Part shown: in pieces, positions 24,588 through 34,100 of the stretch
How the letters are laid out: the number at the start of each line of letters is the position of its first letter
How positions within the stretch are numbered: position 1 is the first letter of the stretch
Source of the DNA: JACMNW01 sp043721855
GTDB lineage: Bacteria > Pseudomonadota > Alphaproteobacteria > Rhodobacterales > Rhodobacteraceae
Reading direction: 5' to 3'
DNA: 64,000 nt
NCBI GenBank assembly: GCA_043721855.1
Contig: JAYSPY010000010.1
Span: forward strand, 5,152-69,151
Program-made: the position numbers and the translations under genes
The notes under the pieces: generated by a model
Databases searched by the model: none
What the model was told of the DNA's origin: nothing
Seen by the model: the letters and a program-made list of their open reading frames with translations, nothing else

Positions 24588-25442
24588 TTGCAAGTGATGG
24601 TCACAGGCGCGGCGGGCAGGATTGGCAAGATGCTGCAACTGGCTTGGGCGCAACACATCCTGCCGGGAATTGATCCGATCTGGTGCCTTCGGCGTTCGGT
24701 TGACCCTAAGTTAATCCAATGGGATACGCTGTCTCATCCGGCACCGGCCATCGCGGAAGGCACTGTGATTTTACACCTTGCCGGCGTTTTGCGCGGGGAT
24801 CCGTCTGCGCTTGCTGACAATGCAGCAATGGCGATCAGGGTCTGTGATGCGGCAAAAGCAACCAACGCGCGCCACGTATTTTTGGCATCCTCCGCCGCCG
24901 TTTATGGCCGCAGTCCGGATGATCTGACCGAGGGGCATCCACCGTTGCCGCTGTCTGATTATGGCCGTGCCAAGCTGGATATGGAACGTCAGGTGTTGCA
25001 ATGGGCGCAAAATGCGGGCGCAGCGGCACCGGGCGTTACGTGTTTGCGCCTAGGTAATATTGTTGGCGCTGACCAGCTTATCGGTCAAGCGGTGCCGGGG
25101 AGGGTTGTCTTGCTTGATGCAGTTCCGGGGCATGATGGTGGGCCAATGCGGTCTTACATCGGGCCGCGCGGTTTGGCATCTGTGTTGGCGCATCTGATCG
25201 GCAAGGCTGGTCGCCGCGAACATTTGCCACAGATTTTGAATGTCGCATCGGCACAGCCTGTATTCATGGCCGATTTGTTGGTTGCGGCTGGGTTCCCGTT
25301 TTCTTTTATCACGCCGGACGCACATGCCATTGAAAGGGTGGGCTTATCCACCTCGCGACTGGCTGGATTGGTGCCCGTGCACAGCACAACCCCCAAAGAG
25401 ATGATCGCTGACTGGCGCGGCCTGATGGCGGCAGCAACATGA
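24588..25442 (+). CDS. NAD-dependent epimerase/dehydratase (SDR) for nucleotide sugars
   Basis: A 284-residue extended short-chain dehydrogenase. The Rossmann glycine motif is VTGAAGRIGK at residues 5-14. The catalytic Ser and Tyr-Lys pair are in VFLASSAAVYG and SDYGRAKLDM. I take the TTG at 24588 because AAAAGGGGCAAG precedes it at good spacing and it preserves the first beta strand (LQVMVTG); the ATG at 24597 would cut into that strand. The next gene, a sugar-phosphate transferase, starts inside its stop codon (ATGA). The pair and the following dehydratase and aminotransferase suggest synthesis of a modified sugar for a lipid-linked glycan. The exact reaction is not readable. Confidence 0.86.
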   Translation: MQVMVTGAAGRIGKMLQLAWAQHILPGIDPIWCLRRSVDPKLIQWDTLSHPAPAIAEGTVILHLAGVLRGDPSALADNAAMAIRVCDAAKATNARHVFLASSAAVYGRSPDDLTEGHPPLPLSDYGRAKLDMERQVLQWAQNAGAAAPGVTCLRLGNIVGADQLIGQAVPGRVVLLDAVPGHDGGPMRSYIGPRGLASVLAHLIGKAGRREHLPQILNVASAQPVFMADLLVAAGFPFSFITPDAHAIERVGLSTSRLAGLVPVHSTTPKEMIADWRGLMAAAT

Positions 25443-26059
25443 CCCCGGCTAAGCGCTTGTTTGACGTGACTCTGGCTGCTTTGTGCCTGATTTTGCTGGC
25501 CATTCCGGCCCTGTGCATTGCTGTTGCGCTGTTGCTATGTCAGGGGCGGCCAGTTTTTTATCTGTCCGAAAGGGTGAAAAGCGCGGATAAAAAGTTCCTG
25601 CTATGGAAGTTTCGCACAATGGATCTGACCCTTGATGATGGCGGGGTTTCTGGCGGCAACAAGATCGCCCGTATTACCCCTATCGGCAGGATTTTACGGC
25701 GAACGCGGCTTGATGAGGTGCCCCAGCTTTGGAACATTCTGTGCGGCGAGATGAGCTTTGTTGGCCCAAGACCGCCGCTGCCGATTTATGTGGACCGGTT
25801 CCCGGCGATCTATGCGCAGGTTCTGCAAAACAGGCCGGGTTTGACCGGCCTTGCCACGCTTTCTTTTCACAAACGAGAAGCGAAATTATTGGAAAACTGT
25901 CAGTCTGCAATAGAAACTGACGCAGTTTATGCGCGGCGATGCATTCCTCGCAAGGCCCGCATCGACATGATTTATCTGCAGAAAAGAACGCTTTGGCTGG
26001 ATATCTATATTTTGGTACTGACTGTTTTCAGGGTTTTTCAAAAGCATCGTTCTGCTTAA
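25439..26059 (+). CDS. Phosphoglycosyl transferase (bacterial sugar transferase family)
   Basis: A 206-residue small monotopic phosphoglycosyl transferase, which moves a sugar-1-phosphate to undecaprenyl phosphate at the inner membrane. A single N-terminal re-entrant hydrophobic segment (RLFDVTLAALCLILLAIPAL then CIAVALLL) is followed by the conserved FLLWKFRTM, the catalytic LRRTRLDEVPQLWNILCGEM (Asp-Glu pair), and SFVGPRPPLP and RPGLTGLATLS. The length fits the PglC-like minimal type rather than the long WbaP/WcaJ type. It overlaps the SDR gene by 4 bp and precedes the membrane dehydratase by 69 bp. Confidence 0.93.
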   Translation: MTPAKRLFDVTLAALCLILLAIPALCIAVALLLCQGRPVFYLSERVKSADKKFLLWKFRTMDLTLDDGGVSGGNKIARITPIGRILRRTRLDEVPQLWNILCGEMSFVGPRPPLPIYVDRFPAIYAQVLQNRPGLTGLATLSFHKREAKLLENCQSAIETDAVYARRCIPRKARIDMIYLQKRTLWLDIYILVLTVFRVFQKHRSA

Positions 26060-26128
26060 CGGCTGATTCACCGTCGTAGCGCTACACTATGGGGAAGGTG
26101 GGCTGCCGTAGTGCAATGAAGGCGTCAG

Positions 26129-28039
26129 ATGGTGGTATCAATGGGTCTTTTTCGATTTATGACTGGTTTGTCCCGGGCCCAAAAACGCACCGTGTTTTTG
26201 ATAGCGGATGTCACGCTTGTGGATGCTACGTTTGCCTTCATGATAACTGCCGGCGGTGGTTTCACCACACTTCATACCGGTATGATTTTTCTGACGATCT
26301 CTGGTATTGCGCTGTTTGCATCCATTGGTGTTGGTTTGCCACGAATCAAGCTGAATGCTTATGGACGCCATGCCATTTTGTTAACTGGAAAATTTGCATT
26401 CCTGGTGACATTCAGCGTGGTTGTTGCCTGCCAATTGGCCAGAATTCCAATCGCGCCAACGGAAATTGTACAATTCTGCATTCTGCTTTTTCTGGGCAGC
26501 ATAGCCAGCCGCTACTGCATGTTGACAATATTGTTGTGGATTTTGCGACAGGGGCAGTCGCGGCACAGGGTCATTATCTATGGCGCGGGGGATACCGGGC
26601 ATCAGATGGCCTTGGCGCTGCGTAATCATCCAGGCATCGTACCCGTCGCATTTCTGGATGATAAAATCGACATGCACGCCATGACTGTGGCAGGACTTCC
26701 CGTGCTGTCGCCCGCGCGCATCGAAGCTGTGATGCGTGATTTTGCTGTTGAACGCGTTGTTTTGGCAATGCCATCTTCTTCGACGTCCAAACTGGCGCAA
26801 ACCACGCGAAAGCTACAGGCACTTGGTCTTCAGGTGCAGACAGTGCCGTCTTTTGCACAATTGGTCGGCACTGAGGGCGCGTCCCTTCCGGTGCCAGATG
26901 CGCCGGGGCAGTTTCTTGGGCGTGCGGCCTTTTCGGCCCATCCCCCAGATGCGGCGCTGGATTATGCGGGACGGGTCGTTTTGGTGTCGGGCGCAGGCGG
27001 GTCGGTCGGATCAGAGCTTTGTCGACAACTGATGACCCATCGGCCAAAAAGGCTGGTTCTGTTTGAACAGTCAGAACTGGCGCTGTATACGATTGACCGT
27101 GAACTTCGTGACATGACGCAATATCAAGATGTTGATATTGTTACCGTTTTAGGGTCGGTTGCAGATACAAAGAACGCCTGCAGAACAATGATCGACACCC
27201 AGACAGAGGTGGTGTTTCATGCCGCCGCCTACAAGCATGTGCCCTTGATCGAGGCCAATCCGGTGGCCGGCCTTGCGAATAATGTCATCGGCACGCGGGT
27301 TTTTGCAGAGGCAGCCATTTCGGCCAATGTCGCAAGGTTTGTGTTGATTTCAACCGACAAGGCCGTGCGGCCAACGGGCGTGATGGGGGCAACAAAACGG
27401 CTTGCCGAACTTGTGGTGCACGATCTGGCATTTCGGTTCCCCCAAACGCACTTTTCAACTGTGCGATTTGGCAATGTCATGGGGTCGTCCGGGTCTGTTT
27501 TGCCACTTTTTCGCGACCAGATTGCGCGCGGTGGCCCGGTCACGCTAACCCACGAAAAGGTAACCCGCTATTTCATGACTTTGGCAGAAGCGGCGCAGTT
27601 GGTGCTGTTTACCGGGGCGATTTCGCAAAACATCCGCGGTGCTGACGTATTCGTGCTTGATATGGGGCCGCCCATGAAAATTCGCGATCTTGCCGAACGT
27701 ATGATCAAGGCGCAGGGATTGACGGTAAAAGACAGTGCCAACCCTTTCGGGGATATCGAGATTTTGGTCACGGGCTTAAGGCCGGGCGAAAAACTGTATG
27801 AAGATCAGTTGATGGAAGCGCCGCTGTTGCCGACGCCGCATCCCAAAGTGCTTCGGGCGCAAGCAACCGGAATTTCCGAATTTGCAACTGCCAGCGTGCT
27901 GAAAGCGGCCCGTGCTGCCATAGATGCGTGTGACCAGTTGGCTGCACGGGCGGTAATTGCTGCTGCGGTTGAGGGGTTTCCTGGCCCCCCTGCCTTTCGC
28001 GTGGCCCAATTCAGCACCGCAGATCAAGTCTTGGCATAG
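26129..28039 (+). CDS. Membrane-bound UDP-sugar 4,6-dehydratase (PglF/CapD/FlaA1-like)
   Basis: A 636-residue polysaccharide-biosynthesis protein. Four hydrophobic segments occupy residues 20-140. A first Rossmann domain (VIIYGAGDTGHQM, residue 149 on) is followed by the catalytic SDR domain (VVLVSGAGGSVGSEL, residue 283 on). The active site has S-T-D410-K411 in LISTDKAVRPTGVMGATKR, the Asp-Lys form seen in 4,6-dehydratases that act on UDP-GlcNAc, in place of the Ser-Tyr form. The product would be a UDP-4-keto-6-deoxy sugar, a substrate for a DegT aminotransferase such as the one encoded 440 bp downstream. The ATG at 26129 follows GAAGG. UDP-GlcNAc as substrate is family inference. Confidence 0.92.
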   Translation: MVVSMGLFRFMTGLSRAQKRTVFLIADVTLVDATFAFMITAGGGFTTLHTGMIFLTISGIALFASIGVGLPRIKLNAYGRHAILLTGKFAFLVTFSVVVACQLARIPIAPTEIVQFCILLFLGSIASRYCMLTILLWILRQGQSRHRVIIYGAGDTGHQMALALRNHPGIVPVAFLDDKIDMHAMTVAGLPVLSPARIEAVMRDFAVERVVLAMPSSSTSKLAQTTRKLQALGLQVQTVPSFAQLVGTEGASLPVPDAPGQFLGRAAFSAHPPDAALDYAGRVVLVSGAGGSVGSELCRQLMTHRPKRLVLFEQSELALYTIDRELRDMTQYQDVDIVTVLGSVADTKNACRTMIDTQTEVVFHAAAYKHVPLIEANPVAGLANNVIGTRVFAEAAISANVARFVLISTDKAVRPTGVMGATKRLAELVVHDLAFRFPQTHFSTVRFGNVMGSSGSVLPLFRDQIARGGPVTLTHEKVTRYFMTLAEAAQLVLFTGAISQNIRGADVFVLDMGPPMKIRDLAERMIKAQGLTVKDSANPFGDIEILVTGLRPGEKLYEDQLMEAPLLPTPHPKVLRAQATGISEFATASVLKAARAAIDACDQLAARAVIAAAVEGFPGPPAFRVAQFSTADQVLA

Positions 28040-28478
28040 CTCTTTCGTCTTCAGCCCATCGTATTAAAGCTGTGTTGCAATTGCCTGGCGATCTCGAAAA
28101 GTGACTTCTTCGGGTGAAAATGGACCAACGCGACGGTCAGCCGCTACCTTCTGCGCGATCTGTCCACGGCGCGGATGGGCCAATGCGTCACGCAGATGCA
28201 ACGGATGCCGTCACCCAACCCGCGTCAGGCGCATGGGTGGCCGTATCTGACCGTTATTTGCCTTAGGGCAGATCCATGGTTTTCCAATTCGGGCAATGCG
28301 GCGGGCGGTTTGCGATCAAGATTGTTGGCAGCATTTTCAGGTTGGCAGTGCGGACGATTTCATAAATCGTCGCAAGGCCATGCAGAGAAACAATTTTGCC
28401 ACGCGCCTGTGCCAAGATACCACTTTTGGTTAGCGGATGTTTCGGGGCAAGGTGGCCTGAACAACCGAGGCGCCTACC
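28040..28478. other. Gene-poor 439-bp interval in the glycan locus
   Basis: No gene of a known family is seen. Two very small + strand frames exist: ATG 28120 to the stop at 28266 (48 codons, no good ribosome site), and ATG 28275 to the stop at 28366 (short, preceded by AGGGCAG). Perfect 8-bp arms GACGATTT / AAATCGTC with a 3-base spacer lie at 28353-28371. The interval may hold the promoter and leader of the DegT gene or remnants of a lost gene. Confidence 0.5.
28353..28371. repeat. Perfect inverted repeat upstream of the DegT aminotransferase
   Basis: Arms GACGATTT (28353-28360) and AAATCGTC (28364-28371) flank CAT. It lies 107 bases before the DegT start and has no T-run after it, so an operator is more likely than a terminator. 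No regulator in the window can be assigned. Confidence 0.4.
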
Positions 28479-29699
28479 ATGACAGACGTTTTCCGAAAAA
28501 GCTTTACGCAGCAAGAGCCGATAACAGAGGCCGCGATTGCGCGCGCAGTCGCGGTGATGCGATCTGGTCGCCTGCACCGCTACAATGTGGCGCCGGGTGA
28601 AGACGGCGCAGTTGCAGATTTTGAACGCGCGTTTGCCCAGTGGCTGGAGGTGCCTTTTGCGCTGGCGCTCGGCTCGGGCGGGCAGGCTTTGCAGATTGCA
28701 CTCCGGGCTGCTGGCATTAAGTCTGGCGACACGGTTATGACCAACGGCTTTACCTTGGCGCCGGTGCCGGGGGCGATTGCTGCCGTTGGCGCACGCCTGT
28801 TGCTGGTTGAAACCAACGATAACCTGCGTCCGGATCTTGGTGATCTGGACGCCAAGGCCGCATCAGGCAAAGCCCGTGTTTTGATGCTGTCAAACATGCG
28901 CGGCCATTTGCCAGATATGCTGGCCGTGCAAGCGATCTGCACCAAGCATGGCCTATTGTTGATTGAAGATTGTGCCCACACCATGGGGGCCACTTGGCTT
29001 GGCAAACAAAGCGGCACTTTTGGAATTGCCGGGTGTTTTTCCACACAGACCTACAAGCATATGAATTCAGGTGAGGGCGGGATCATCACCTCGGATGATC
29101 CGGCGTTTATGGCCCGTGCCACAGTGCTTTCGGGGTCTTATATGCTTTATGGCCGCCACGGTGCGGGCCCGGACGACACTTATTTCGAAGATGCGCGCTA
29201 TGATATGCCGAACTGTTCCGCCCGCATGGACGCCATTCGTGCGACACTTTTATTGGATCAGATCGGATCCTTGCCTGATCGAATTGCCCGCTGGAACGAC
29301 CGCTACCGGCTGGTCGAAGGCTGTTTGTCTGCCGTGCAAGGCTTGACGCTGCCGCGCAGGCCAGATGAAGAAAGCTATGTAGGATCGTCCATCCAGTTTC
29401 TTGTGCCAACAACGTGGACCCGCCAAAATTGTGCGCGCTTTGTCGGTGCCACAGCCGCCCGCGGGGTCGAGGTAAAATGGTTTGGTGCGGCTGAGCCAAA
29501 AGGATTTACCAGTCGTTATGACAGTTGGCATTTCGCCGCTCCGGATCCATTGCCAGCCACCGATGGCGTGCTTGCCCGGCTGTTTGATATGCGTTTGCCA
29601 TTGACATTCGATCTGGCAGATTGCCGCCTGATCGCGAAAATCCTTAGTGACGAATTTCTGCTTGAAAACCGAAATCGGGACGAACCGGGCAAGGCATGA
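28479..29699 (+). CDS. DegT/DnrJ/EryC1/StrS-family aminotransferase
   Basis: A 406-residue PLP enzyme of the sugar aminotransferase family. The PLP lysine is K193 in CFSTQTYKHMNSGEGG, and IEDCAHTMGATW carries the cofactor Asp. ALALGSGGQALQIALRAAGI matches the usual nucleotide-sugar lead (GSGTxALxLAL). It would aminate a keto-sugar such as the one made by the dehydratase at 26129, as in the PglF-PglE pathway. The C-terminal half is less typical than in PglE and the protein is slightly longer, so another amino sugar or even a non-sugar substrate is possible. The ATG at 28479 follows GAGG. Its end runs into a decayed PLP gene. Confidence 0.85.
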   Translation: MTDVFRKSFTQQEPITEAAIARAVAVMRSGRLHRYNVAPGEDGAVADFERAFAQWLEVPFALALGSGGQALQIALRAAGIKSGDTVMTNGFTLAPVPGAIAAVGARLLLVETNDNLRPDLGDLDAKAASGKARVLMLSNMRGHLPDMLAVQAICTKHGLLLIEDCAHTMGATWLGKQSGTFGIAGCFSTQTYKHMNSGEGGIITSDDPAFMARATVLSGSYMLYGRHGAGPDDTYFEDARYDMPNCSARMDAIRATLLLDQIGSLPDRIARWNDRYRLVEGCLSAVQGLTLPRRPDEESYVGSSIQFLVPTTWTRQNCARFVGATAARGVEVKWFGAAEPKGFTSRYDSWHFAAPDPLPATDGVLARLFDMRLPLTFDLADCRLIAKILSDEFLLENRNRDEPGKA

Positions 29700-30225
29700 T
29701 CTTTACCTATTGCAAACGTGGCGTGCCCGTTTTTGCCCGCATATCAACCGATGTCAGCAACAAGGTTGCCCTGCTGATGATTGCATCGGGCTTTCCACCG
29801 GGGGCAACAAAACCCGCAAGCTTGAATTTCTGATGGCAGAGGCAGTAGCCATGGCGGTTGTTATCGTGCTGACGGTCGGTGCCACGCAATCCAATCCTGT
29901 GCGCCAAACGGCGGCGGTGGCTGCAAAAATGGGCATTGATTGCCATATCCTGCTGGAAGACCGCACCGGCTACAATAAACCCAACGAACCCGGTGACCGC
30001 ATGAAGGGTAATGTTTTGCTTGATGTGCTGCACGGCGCCACGATTGAACATCGCGGGCCGGGTCCGGATATGAGCGCAAAAATGCTGGCCGTGGCAGAAA
30101 AATTTCACGCGGATGGCCGCAAACCCTATGTCATCGTAGGGGAAGGCTTGATCGCGACCGGCGCGCTGGGCTATCTGCACGATCCGATTGCTTGCTTGTT
30201 GCTTGCACAGAATTGTCGTGGCTAA
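29697..30225 (+). pseudogene. Remnant of a D-cysteine desulfhydrase / L-cysteate sulfo-lyase gene
   Basis: Read in the frame of positions 29647-30225, the translation matches the first half of a fold-type II PLP enzyme of the D-cysteine desulfhydrase/CuyA family. DDCIGLSTGGNKTRKLEFLM has the PLP lysine, and GATQSNPVRQTAAVAAKMGI, CHILLEDRTGYNKP and HADGRKPYVI follow. The usual 'PGGGSNPTGALGYV' is damaged to VGEGLIATGALGYLHD, and the frame stops soon after, so about the last 140 residues of a roughly 340-residue enzyme are gone. Near the start, LQTWRARFCPHIN looks like the family's N-terminus but about 25 residues before DDC are missing. No start with a ribosome site is seen. I call it a broken gene. 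Confidence 0.8.
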
Positions 30226-30369
30226 CGTCGGCGCTGAAAGGCATGGCTTGGGTTGACACATGGGATTGACTGGTAAATGCAACCGCTGCAGTTGCCAAAG
30301 GCGGCTAACCTTGCAGTCAGAACTGCTTGGACGTAGCGTGCATAACAGATGCGGATGGCAGGGGGTTCT

Positions 30370-31197
30370 ATGTCCATTTTACGATCCGTAATTGCCCTTT
30401 GTGCTGCGCTGTTGCGGCGGTCTGATCGGGCTGAACTAAGCCTGATTGCCGCTGGTGTTGCGTTTTTTGGGTTTTTGGCAATCTTTCCCACCGTCGCCGT
30501 GATCATTGCTGTCTGGGGGTTTGTGGCTGATCCGGCCGTTATCCAGCAAGATTTGGCGTTGCTGAAAGGGCTTCTTCCGGCAGAGGCGTTTGTTTTGGTG
30601 TCTGCACAGGTTGACGGCCTGCTTTCCGCCAACAATCGCCAACTTGGCTGGACGACGATATTGTCAACTTGCCTTGCCATTTGGGCTGCAAAGGCAGGCA
30701 CAGCATCGCTTATTCAGGGCCTTAACGCGGTGCATCATTTGCCCCAGCGGAACGGCGTTAAACATCAACTGCAGGCTTTGATACTGACGGTGGCGCTGAT
30801 TGGTCTGGCACTGGCCGCGATGTTGGCCGCCGTGGTCGGGCCGCTGGCGATCAATTTTTTACCCTTGGGCAGATTTGGTGCTATCACGTTGGAGCTGGCA
30901 AACCTGGCGTTGGGTGCTGCATTGTTGGTGCTTGGCACAGCGGTGGCTTTTCGGTTTGGTCCCAACAAAGCGCTGGCGCCGCCGTTGTTTACCCGTGGTT
31001 TGCTGCTGGCGATTGTCCTGTGGCTTTTGGTATCGCGTGGTTTTGTGATTTATCTGGCAAATTTCAATACATATAACCAGATTTACGGATCAATCGGCGC
31101 TGTGGCCGCACTGTTGATGTGGCTCTATTTAAGCGTTTATGCGGTGTTGATTGGGGCTGCCTATGATGCGGAGCGGTCAGCACAGGCCGATCAGTAG
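30370..31197 (+). CDS. YihY/BrkB-family inner membrane protein
   Basis: A 275-residue membrane protein with about six helices. The family landmark LIAAGVAFFGFLAIFPTVAV is near residue 30, followed by a segment like IWAAKAGTASLIQGLNAVHH, and the end has YNQIYGSIGAVAALLMWLYL. The family was once linked to RNase BN by mistake; its real function, perhaps transport, is not settled. The ATG at 30370 has AGGGGG 5 bases upstream, which makes it better than the in-frame ATGs at 30349 and 30355. Its 3' end overlaps the convergent tamB gene by 7 bp. Confidence 0.9.
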   Translation: MSILRSVIALCAALLRRSDRAELSLIAAGVAFFGFLAIFPTVAVIIAVWGFVADPAVIQQDLALLKGLLPAEAFVLVSAQVDGLLSANNRQLGWTTILSTCLAIWAAKAGTASLIQGLNAVHHLPQRNGVKHQLQALILTVALIGLALAAMLAAVVGPLAINFLPLGRFGAITLELANLALGAALLVLGTAVAFRFGPNKALAPPLFTRGLLLAIVLWLLVSRGFVIYLANFNTYNQIYGSIGAVAALLMWLYLSVYAVLIGAAYDAERSAQADQ

Positions 31198-34100
31198 TCT
31201 TTTTCCAAGACAATCCCGATGCCGGTCGTGCCGTCTGAACTGGCGCGGCCCCGCAGTGTGATGCTGTCAGTCACGTCAAGATTAAGCTGAATCTGACTTT
31301 TGCCGCCTTGGTCAACTTCGATCTCTGAATACACATTGCGTGAGATGTATTTACCGGCGCTCAGGGATGCTGTCCCATCGTCAGTCGTTCGCACATCCAG
31401 ATCGTCCAGCCCAAAACCCTTGCGCAGCTTGGCAACGATACCTTCACCGCCTTTGCCTGCCAAGCTTGCAACTGCCCCTGCCAGTTGTGCCGCCTGGAAT
31501 GCTGACAAAGTTTCCAGACCGCGCCCGAACAGCAGCCGCGACAGAACCTCTTCCTGCGGCAACTGCGGCGATGAGGTGAAGCTGACCTTCGGGTCATTCA
31601 CCAGGCCTTCGATCAACACCGAACTGGTCACGCCATCGCTTTGCGTCGATGCGACAATCCGAATGAATGGCACAAAGTCGCCCTCCAGCCGCAACTGGGC
31701 TTCTGACAACACCAACCGTTTGCCCAGAATATCAAGCCGGCCCCGGATCAGGTTCAAGCCGCCATCCGGTATCACATTGGCCGTGTTGCCGCGCAGCCGC
31801 ACGCTGCCGCCCAGTTCTGCATCAAGGCCGCGACCGCGCAAGTAAACCCGTGTCGGGGCAGAAATAGTCAAATCAAGACCGTAGGTCCGCGCATTTGTTT
31901 GCCCTGCCCTGCCTGATTGCCCCAAAAGCCCTGCATTTTCTCTGGTTGTGCGCACATCGCTTGGTTCACGAATATGCCGAAGATCAGGTATGGCTGCTAC
32001 CCCGCCAAGCCCGCTTGACGGAATCTGCAATTCGGTGTCGCCAAGGCTGATCAGCCCTGCGATCATTGCGCCACCTGTCAGCGGCCCAAGGATTGTGAGG
32101 TTGCCCGATGCCCGCGTTTCGTAAAGCTGCGGGTCACGCAACACCACATCGCGCAAGCCGATGGCAAGATTGGAGGTGTTCGGGGATGCCAAGCCAATAC
32201 TGCCGTTCAGCGTGGCGCTGCCGCCAGATGATACCGCCGAAGTTGCGTCGATCTGGGCCTGACCGCCAGACAGGTTTGCAACCACCGAGGCGCCTTGCAG
32301 GGAAAAGGGCAAATCCGGGCTGCTGATGCGTCCCGATGACAGGCTGACCCGTCCGGCAAGCGAAGACAGTTTTACCGCGCCTTTCAGGGTCAGATCAAAG
32401 CTGACCGGACCAGATACCGCGCGCGGATCGATAAACGCATTTGCAAGCGCTGCCTGGCCGGTGCCGGTAATTGCAAGATCGGCGCTGCCATTCCTGGCCA
32501 TACGCCCGGCAATGCGCGCATCAATTTGCCCCGGCCCCTGCATTTTCAGGTTCAGGGTGAACCCTTGTTTTTCATCAACGGCCGTGCCGGAAACCGATAT
32601 TGGCCCCGGAAATTCCGGCAATAGCAGCCCCAAATTTGCCAGTTTTGCCGACAGATCAATCTGCGATCCTGCTGCGCCAGCGGCGTTAGCATCGGCGGTG
32701 ATCTGTGGGTTGCGCAGTTTGATAGAGCTTACAACAACCGCGCCGTCTATCAGGCTAAGGGCCGCTGAAACCGTAGACTGTCCGCGCAACAGCTTGTCAG
32801 CGTCTGCTTGGCCAATGCCAAGCCCGTCGCCGATCTCGTCGATCTGTATCCTGCCCGCTTGCAAGTTGCCTGTCAGCGATGCTTTGGCAGTCAACGCGCC
32901 CCGGTATTGTTTCCCCAAGGCAGACAGATCCGGCAAGCGCAGATTCGCCGTCAGCACACTCGCGTCGCTGGCGATCTTGCCCGAGGCGGAGGCTTCAAGG
33001 TTCGCCGCTGTCAGTAAAAGACTGCGCACATCCGTGCCAGTCTCAGACCGTATGACCGAGGCGTCGATCCGCGAGGTGCCTTGCAACAGGGCATCCATCT
33101 GTGCCTGACCAAACTGCAGATCGGTGCCCGTGGCGGATGCCGTCACATCAAAGGTGCCGCCTAAAATGCTTGCTGTTCCGGTAATTTGTGCTGCGCCAGA
33201 CCCGGAAAGGGATCGCCCGGACAGGGTGGACAGGCGGCCAAGATCGGCAATTTGTGCTGTCGCATCGCCGGTGACGGCAAGCCCGGTCGACAGCCCGGCA
33301 ACTTGACCTTTCGCAGTGATACTGACCCCGCTGCCAGCAAGGTCTACCTTCGAAAGCTTCAGGTTGCCCGACCCTTCTTCCCAAAGCCCCGTTGCCGCGC
33401 CGGTGATGTCTGACCCAAGCGCTTGCGCCATTCCCTGGTTGCTTGGGGCAAGGCCAGATGCGCCAAACTTTGTATCAAAGTTGAAGACTGTGCCAGTCGC
33501 GCCCCGTTCTATCTTGCCCAACCCGTCCAGCGACAGGCGGGCGATTTTCAGATCGGGCCGCTCAAAGCCATCAATAACGCCGGTGACACCCCAATTTTCA
33601 CTTTTTGACGCATCGAAAGAAAGATCAAGATTGGCCCGCAAGAGCCGGATTTCCTGATCAGTTGTCAGCGGCAACAGCACCGGGGTGCCATCTGGTGATG
33701 CAAGTGTCGCGCGCAGGGCAAATTTTTCCGGCACGCCATCCGCGGCAACTGCCAAGCTGCCCTTTAACGCCAAGCTGCGCGTTTGAACGAACAAATCAGA
33801 AAGCTGCATACGCCCATCAGCACTGCGCGCACCTTGTGCCTTCAGGGCGACATTGGTGCCAAAGAAAGCGGCGTAGTCAGGCAAGAACAACGGTGCCAGA
33901 TCGCCGCCCAAATCGGCATTGAATTGCACCGTGCCGTCTTCGGTTCTGCCAATGATGACTTTGCCGCTTAGTCTGTCTATGCCGTCGGTCATCAAGCTGA
34001 TGTCGGCTGCAAAATCGTCAGTCGGCCCGCTGCCCTTGATGATCAGGCTGGCGCTTGGTTCGCCGGGCAGGCCCAATACTTTTGCGGCAATGCCGCCTGC

